Source: Dehalococcoidia bacterium UBA2160 (GTDB taxonomy: Bacteria > Chloroflexota > Dehalococcoidia > Lucifugimonadales > UBA1123). Taken from it: 10,983 nucleotides of DNA. Location: assembly GCA_002328865.1 (NCBI GenBank), contig DCWO01000063.1, positions 1-10,983 of the forward strand, given 5' to 3'. The position numbers were made by a program, and so were the translations under genes. The notes beneath the pieces are model-generated. The model saw nothing but the letters and a program-made list of their open reading frames with translations. It did not search any database and was not told the DNA's origin. Below are positions 7,385 through 10,983 of this stretch, piece after piece (position 1 is the stretch's first letter; the number at the start of each line of letters is the position of its first letter).

Positions 7385-8374
7385 CTATGAGTTCTCCACT
7401 CTGATTCGTGGGTCAATCCATGCCAGCAAAAGATCCGAGAAAAACGTTCCGATGACCGTCATGATGCCTATTAGCATTATGATGGTGCCCGCCAGGAACA
7501 TATCCTGGGCCAGCAAAGATCGGAGCAACATCGGGCCAACAGTCGGCAGGCTCATGACGATAGAGACGATGATGCTGCCGGAAACCAACAAGGGCAACAG
7601 GTAGCCGACGGTGCTCATCAGCGGGTTCATCGCGACTCGCAATGGGTACTTGGTGATGACTCGCCACTCGCTCAGTCCCTTCGCCCGCGCGGTCACCACG
7701 TACGGTTTTCGCAACTCATCCAGCATGTTCGCCCGCAACACGCGAATGAGCTGCGCGGTTCCGGCGACGGCAAGGATCAGCGAAGGGAGCCACAGATGGG
7801 TCAACAGGTCCCATATTTTGGCAATGCTGTACGGCTTGTCCACCATCTCAGGCGAGAACAATCCACCAATGTTGGCGTCGAGATAGACGAATCCGAAATA
7901 CAGCAGCACAAGCGCCAACAAGAAATTGGGGACTGCCAAGCCCAGAAAACCAATGAAAGTGAAAACGTAATCGCCGACGGAGTACTGCTTTGCCGCAGAA
8001 TATACTCCGATCGGGATGGCTAAGCACCAAGTAAATATAATAGATACGAACGCCAGCGCGGCCGTCAACGCCAATCGGTCTCCGATAACGTCTCCGACCG
8101 GCCGCTGGTACTCCATGGAAGTGCCGAAGTTTCCTCGAATGGCCTGGCTCACCCACTTGTAATACTGCACTGGGAAAGGGGCGTCCAGACCGAACTGCGC
8201 GCGCAGATTTGCCGCCTCTGTCTCGTCGATCACCTCTCCGGATGTCAAGAGCTGGGCAACATACGTTGAAACGTAGTCGCCAGGGGGGAGTTGGATAATT
8301 GCAAACGATATAACCGATACCGCGAATATGGTCAGCAGCGAGAGGAGCAGGCGGCGAACAATAAAGCCTAGCAC
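7385..8374 (-). CDS. Peptide ABC transporter permease, OppB/DppB-like
   Basis: This is the other half of the channel, 329 aa, normal for the family. The N-terminus MLGFIVRRLLLSLLTIFAVS is the typical first TM helix. An external segment with FGLDAPFPVQYYKWVSQAIR follows, and then GNFGTSMEYQRPVGDVI, as in OppB/DppB proteins. Further TM helices lie near 101-125, 135-162, 193-214, 252-276 and 292-320. The EAA docking loop is KPYVVTARAKGLSEWRVI (223-240), and the protein ends with AWIDPRIR. The start is GTG at 8374 with AAGGA about 6 bases upstream. An ATG three bases further upstream is in another frame and stops at once. It follows the binding-protein gene after a 178-base structured spacer and abuts the next permease directly. 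Confidence 0.95.
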   Translation of the reverse strand: MLGFIVRRLLLSLLTIFAVSVISFAIIQLPPGDYVSTYVAQLLTSGEVIDETEAANLRAQFGLDAPFPVQYYKWVSQAIRGNFGTSMEYQRPVGDVIGDRLALTAALAFVSIIFTWCLAIPIGVYSAAKQYSVGDYVFTFIGFLGLAVPNFLLALVLLYFGFVYLDANIGGLFSPEMVDKPYSIAKIWDLLTHLWLPSLILAVAGTAQLIRVLRANMLDELRKPYVVTARAKGLSEWRVITKYPLRVAMNPLMSTVGYLLPLLVSGSIIVSIVMSLPTVGPMLLRSLLAQDMFLAGTIIMLIGIMTVIGTFFSDLLLAWIDPRIRVENS

Positions 8375-8390
8375 TTCATTCCTTCGGCCT

Positions 8391-8437
8391 CACGGGAGTG
8401 TGGTCGTCAGACATTCGACGCCTCGAACATTCCCGTG
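8391..8437 (-). repeat. Second inverted repeat in the spacer before the OppB-like gene
   Basis: CACGGGA at 8391-8397 is the exact reverse complement of TCCCGTG at 8431-8437. Between them lies a small hairpin, TTCGA (8414-8418) with TCGAA (8423-8427). The structure ends only a few bases upstream of the Shine-Dalgarno sequence of the GTG-start permease gene, so it could affect ribosome loading or act as a 5' stabiliser after RNA processing. Function is inferred. Confidence 0.4.
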
Positions 8438-8466
8438 GTCAATCGGGTGTTTACAGTCAATCAAAG

Positions 8467-8525
8467 GGGCTACCTCAAGTGGCTTGCATCCCTCAAAGGC
8501 ATGTTCGCACACGTTGAGGTAGCCC
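8467..8525 (-). terminator. Intercistronic stem-loop after the binding-protein gene (attenuator or 3' stabiliser)
   Basis: GGGCTACCTCAA at 8467-8478 is the exact reverse complement of TTGAGGTAGCCC at 8514-8525, a 12-bp perfect stem with a 35-base loop. It begins 27 bases after the binding-protein stop. In the minus-strand transcript it is followed by CTTTGATT, a poor T-tract. In many peptide transporter operons a hairpin here gives partial termination or protects the upstream message, so the binding protein is made in excess over the membrane parts. The repeat is certain; the role is inferred. Confidence 0.6.
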
Positions 8526-8552
8526 TCGGTCGCTCTATTTTCGCATTACAAC

Positions 8553-10778
8553 TTATTCGTAGGAGAGAGCCTGCGGCTCACGATTTTCCGCGCTCTTCCA
8601 GTACCAAGTGACAGGTCGAGAAATGCTCGGTGTCTTGGTGTCTGGGTTGTTGTACTGTCTTGCCGGTATGTTTGCCAGGTCGTTCTTAACGACTCGCACG
8701 CCGAGAGAAGCGGGGGACTGGCCGACCAAGCCAACGATCCATGCCTGGTCGATAACGATCTCCCAGAGCTCCTTGCCCAGCTTGATCCGCTCTTCGGCGG
8801 GGACGCCGAATGCTTTCACGTACTTGGTGATGACGTCTTTGAACGGCTGCTGGGGCTCATTGCCCTTTTCACCGTTGGTTATCCGCCACAACTGCAATTG
8901 GTAACCGAACGCATTGGACGTGAATACGTGCCCGGGGAAGGTGAACAGATGGTCGCTGCCATCACCCCAGGCGGACGAGATCTGAATCTCACCCGAAAGC
9001 TCGCGCTCTCCTTCGAGGCTTCGCTCGACGCCGATCGCGTTGGTCTTGAGGCCCAGGTTCTTGCCCCACTGTTCGGCGACCATCTCCGCGATCTGCACGA
9101 ACTCCATGAACTGCGCCGTGCGTCCGCTGATCTCCATGACCAAGCGTTCGCCGTTGTCGGTGCGCAGCCTGAAGCCGTCGCTGTCTCGTTTGTCCAAGCC
9201 CAAATCGTCCAACATCTGGTTGGCGAGTTCAGGCTCGAACGTCGACCATTTGTCTCGCCACTCAGATTCCGGCTCTGGCGCATACAGGTTGGTTGCAGCG
9301 GGTGCGTGGGAACCCGGGACGCCCAGACCAAGCCAGAAGACCTCGTTGAGTTGGTCCCGCTCGATGCCCATGGACACGGCTCGGCGGAAGTCGACGTTTG
9401 CGAGCCACTTGCCCACCTCTGGGTCGATCGTGAAGTCCATGTTGAACTTCAGCGCTACGTCGCTTCCGACCTCTTGTGTGTCGAAGTAGAGCGTGTAGTC
9501 GCCTTTGTCCTGGTTCTCAATGAACACCGGCACCTTTGCCATGTTCAGGTGCCTGGCTTGCCAGTCGTACTCACCGGCAATCGCCCGAAGGTTGATGACC
9601 TCAAGGTCTTCAGCCAGCGACAGGATGACGGTGTCGATGTAAGGAAGCTGATTCCCCGCGGTGTCCACCGCGAAGTAATACGGGTTGCGCTCGAGCTTCC
9701 ACGTCGGGGTGTTGATGGGCGTCACCGTTTGCCACGGAGTGACAACCGGAACCTCCGAGTTGAGCGCCCAATCGTTCTTGAACTTGAACAGGTTCACCCA
9801 GTTGTCGTAGCCCTCGTCCGCCGCCAGTTGATCGACCACGTCCTGGCCGGCGTACTCCGGAACGAACTGCTCAAGGTAATGCTTCGGCGCAAACAGACCC
9901 ATGCCCCTCAAACCCTGGTAGGCATGCCCGCCCAAGGCCGTAGCCCCTGCCAGCACGTCAGCGAAGAAGAAGTAGGGATCCGGGAATGTGATTTTAAGTG
10001 TGTAGTCGTCGATCTTCGCCATGGAACCCTGTTTGCCATTGATCGCAAACCAAGGCGTCTTATTCGGGACGAGCTCTTCGTTCTGGTACAGAGTATCGAA
10101 CCAGAACATGAAGTCGTCAGCGGTAAACGGCGCCCCGTCCGACCAGCGCATGCCTTCGCGCAAGAACAGGGTCAGCTCTCTACCGTCCGAATTGAATTCC
10201 CAACCTTTGGCGATATTCGGTCGCGGCTCCGAGCCCGTGTAGTCCCAGAACAGCACGTGGTCGGGACCTGAGCAGCATCGATAGCCGTTCCACTTGTCGG
10301 CTGGGCCTGTGAAGCCTCGCCGCCAGATTCCGCCGTATTGCCCGATGCCATCACCGCCTCTAACGCCGTCAACGGCATCGATAACGAGCAGGCCTTCTCT
10401 ATCCGGAAGGCGGTCGGCGACCGGCGGAAGCTTGCCCGCGCTGACCAGGGCGGCCAGTTGAGGCGCTTCGCCGAACGAGGACGGGAACGCGCTGACGTCG
10501 GTGATAGTCACCGGGCCCTCAAGCACGCCGACCAAATCGGTGCCAGTTGCGGCCGGCGGCTGCGCGGGAGCCGGAGCTGGCGCCGGAGCCGGCGCAGCGG
10601 CGGGCGCCGTTGCGGCGGGAGCCGGTGCTGCAGCAGGCGCCGTCGGCGCGGGTGCGGCCGCTGGCGTGTCCTCATCCTCTTCATCAGCCCCGCAAGCCAC
10701 GAATATCATGGCCAGCGAAACCATTCCTGCCACCAAGGCCAACATTGCTGTCGACCTACTCGTTTTCCAAAAACTCAT
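8553..10778 (-). CDS. Peptide/solute-binding lipoprotein of an ABC transporter (SBP_bac_5 family, long form)
   Basis: This is the extracellular receptor of the importer, anchored by lipid to the membrane. The precursor has 741 aa. The signal peptide MSFWKTSRSTAMLALVAG continues to a lipobox FVAC, so Cys29 would be lipidated. An acidic run (32-37) and an Ala-Pro-rich tether (39-78) follow, then the SBP_bac_5 fold with the hallmark RWSDGAPFTADDFMFWFD (211-228). At about 700 residues after lipidation it is clearly longer than typical DppA/OppA (about 510-540). The only other cysteines are the adjacent Cys168 and Cys169. The ATG at 10778 was chosen because it has an ideal Shine-Dalgarno sequence 7 bases away and directly begins a signal peptide; a TTG at 10850 would add 24 residues before it. 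It is the first gene of the operon. The substrate could be peptides, but SBP_bac_5 proteins also bind sugars, metals or opines. Confidence 0.94.
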   Translation of the reverse strand: MSFWKTSRSTAMLALVAGMVSLAMIFVACGADEEDEDTPAAAPAPTAPAAAPAPAATAPAAAPAPAPAPAPAQPPAATGTDLVGVLEGPVTITDVSAFPSSFGEAPQLAALVSAGKLPPVADRLPDREGLLVIDAVDGVRGGDGIGQYGGIWRRGFTGPADKWNGYRCCSGPDHVLFWDYTGSEPRPNIAKGWEFNSDGRELTLFLREGMRWSDGAPFTADDFMFWFDTLYQNEELVPNKTPWFAINGKQGSMAKIDDYTLKITFPDPYFFFADVLAGATALGGHAYQGLRGMGLFAPKHYLEQFVPEYAGQDVVDQLAADEGYDNWVNLFKFKNDWALNSEVPVVTPWQTVTPINTPTWKLERNPYYFAVDTAGNQLPYIDTVILSLAEDLEVINLRAIAGEYDWQARHLNMAKVPVFIENQDKGDYTLYFDTQEVGSDVALKFNMDFTIDPEVGKWLANVDFRRAVSMGIERDQLNEVFWLGLGVPGSHAPAATNLYAPEPESEWRDKWSTFEPELANQMLDDLGLDKRDSDGFRLRTDNGERLVMEISGRTAQFMEFVQIAEMVAEQWGKNLGLKTNAIGVERSLEGERELSGEIQISSAWGDGSDHLFTFPGHVFTSNAFGYQLQLWRITNGEKGNEPQQPFKDVITKYVKAFGVPAEERIKLGKELWEIVIDQAWIVGLVGQSPASLGVRVVKNDLANIPARQYNNPDTKTPSISRPVTWYWKSAENREPQALSYE
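10548..10664 (-). repeat. Ala-Pro low-complexity tether coding region
   Basis: About 39 codons encode almost only Ala and Pro with a few Thr and Gln, including an APAPAPAPA run. The DNA is correspondingly repetitive and G+C-rich (GCCGGAGC-like units). It probably forms a stiff extended spacer between the lipid anchor and the binding domain. Such stretches vary in length between strains by slippage. Confidence 0.8.
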
Positions 10779-10785
10779 TACGTAC

Positions 10786-10792
10786 CCTCCTT
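10786..10792 (-). promoter_or_regulatory. Ribosome binding site of the binding-protein gene
   Basis: The minus strand reads AAGGAGG, 7 bases before the ATG at 10778, a near-perfect Shine-Dalgarno sequence and the strongest seen in this window. It decides the start of the lipoprotein gene and fits high expression of the binding protein. The 190 bases upstream to the window end hold no open gene; I saw no convincing -35/-10 pair there, although the operon promoter is expected in or beyond this stretch. Confidence 0.85.
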
Positions 10793-10983
10793 CAAAACTC
10801 CTGGGTTCATGTCGACTCAATGAAATGAGACGATCCCTATGCAGACTCAAGGCTGCGTTTTGTCGTGGAAATCAGATGATCTAATGCGCCGCCCGCTCCG
10901 TGTCGAAAGCAAACCAACCTTTGGAACGTGCGAACCGTAGGAATGCAAATCGGGCCCCGTCCTCCTCGGAAGCGGTCTGTACA

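Noticed and set aside
8898..10271. Long open frame of 457 codons on the + strand opposite the binding-protein gene
   Set aside because: It lies wholly antisense to a well-supported gene, and its translation is a composition-driven shadow with no recognisable domain or signal.
10548..10664. Repetitive G+C-rich tract considered as a mobile or regulatory repeat
   Set aside because: It is in frame and codes for the Ala-Pro tether of the lipoprotein, a common arrangement.
10779..10850. N-terminal extension of the binding protein from a TTG at 10850
   Set aside because: It would place 24 mostly charged residues before a normal lipoprotein signal peptide, while ATG 10778 has an ideal Shine-Dalgarno sequence 7 bases upstream.
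10779..10983. Promoter of the transporter operon
   Set aside because: I looked for paired -35 and -10 boxes on the minus strand and found only weak, poorly spaced candidates (for example TTAGAT), so none is annotated.
1..10983. CRISPR arrays, tRNA or rRNA genes, insertion sequences, toxin or defence genes
   Set aside because: No regularly spaced repeats, cloverleaf-like segments, transposase motifs or terminal inverted repeats with target duplications were seen.

Overview
The window looks like a piece of a free-living bacterial chromosome. The style suggests a Chloroflexota member, perhaps of the SAR202/Dehalococcoidia kind: an unusually long peptide-binding lipoprotein with an Ala-Pro-rich tether, a tightly packed peptide ABC operon, frequent TTG and GTG starts, and a NarL-type two-component pair. 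This assignment rests on recalled family resemblance, not on a marker gene, so it is moderate at best. No rRNA, tRNA, CRISPR array, transposase or phage gene was seen.

Left part, + strand (2-1859): a LuxR/NarL-type response regulator is followed 115 bases later by its likely partner, a membrane-anchored HisKA_3 (NarX/DegS-class) histidine kinase. The regulator is incomplete. Its frame is open to the left edge, but the 31 codons visible before the phosphoacceptor aspartate do not look like the first half of a receiver domain.

Middle, - strand (1964-3241): a 12-TM MFS_3-type exporter converges on the kinase gene. A perfect 10-bp inverted repeat lies between their ends and may serve as a terminator for both. 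Upstream of the exporter are a plausible -10 box and a 10-bp palindrome.

Right part, - strand (10778 down to 3480): one compact operon of six genes, in transcription order. They are a peptide-binding lipoprotein (741 aa), an OppB/DppB-like permease, an OppC/DppC-like permease with an enlarged external loop, an OppD/DppD-like ATPase, an OppF/DppF-like ATPase and an unrecognised five-TM membrane protein. After the binding-protein gene comes a 178-base structured spacer. The remaining junctions are 0 bases, 8-base overlap, 3-base gap and 8-base overlap, which suggests strong translational coupling. The binding protein would capture peptides or similar solutes outside the cell, the two permeases form the channel, and the two ATPases drive import. 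The spacer hairpin probably lets the binding protein be made in excess.

No new defence or mobile system is visible. The least explained elements are the five-TM protein fused translationally to the transporter operon, the co-occurring enlargement of the binding protein and one permease, and the odd start of the response regulator.
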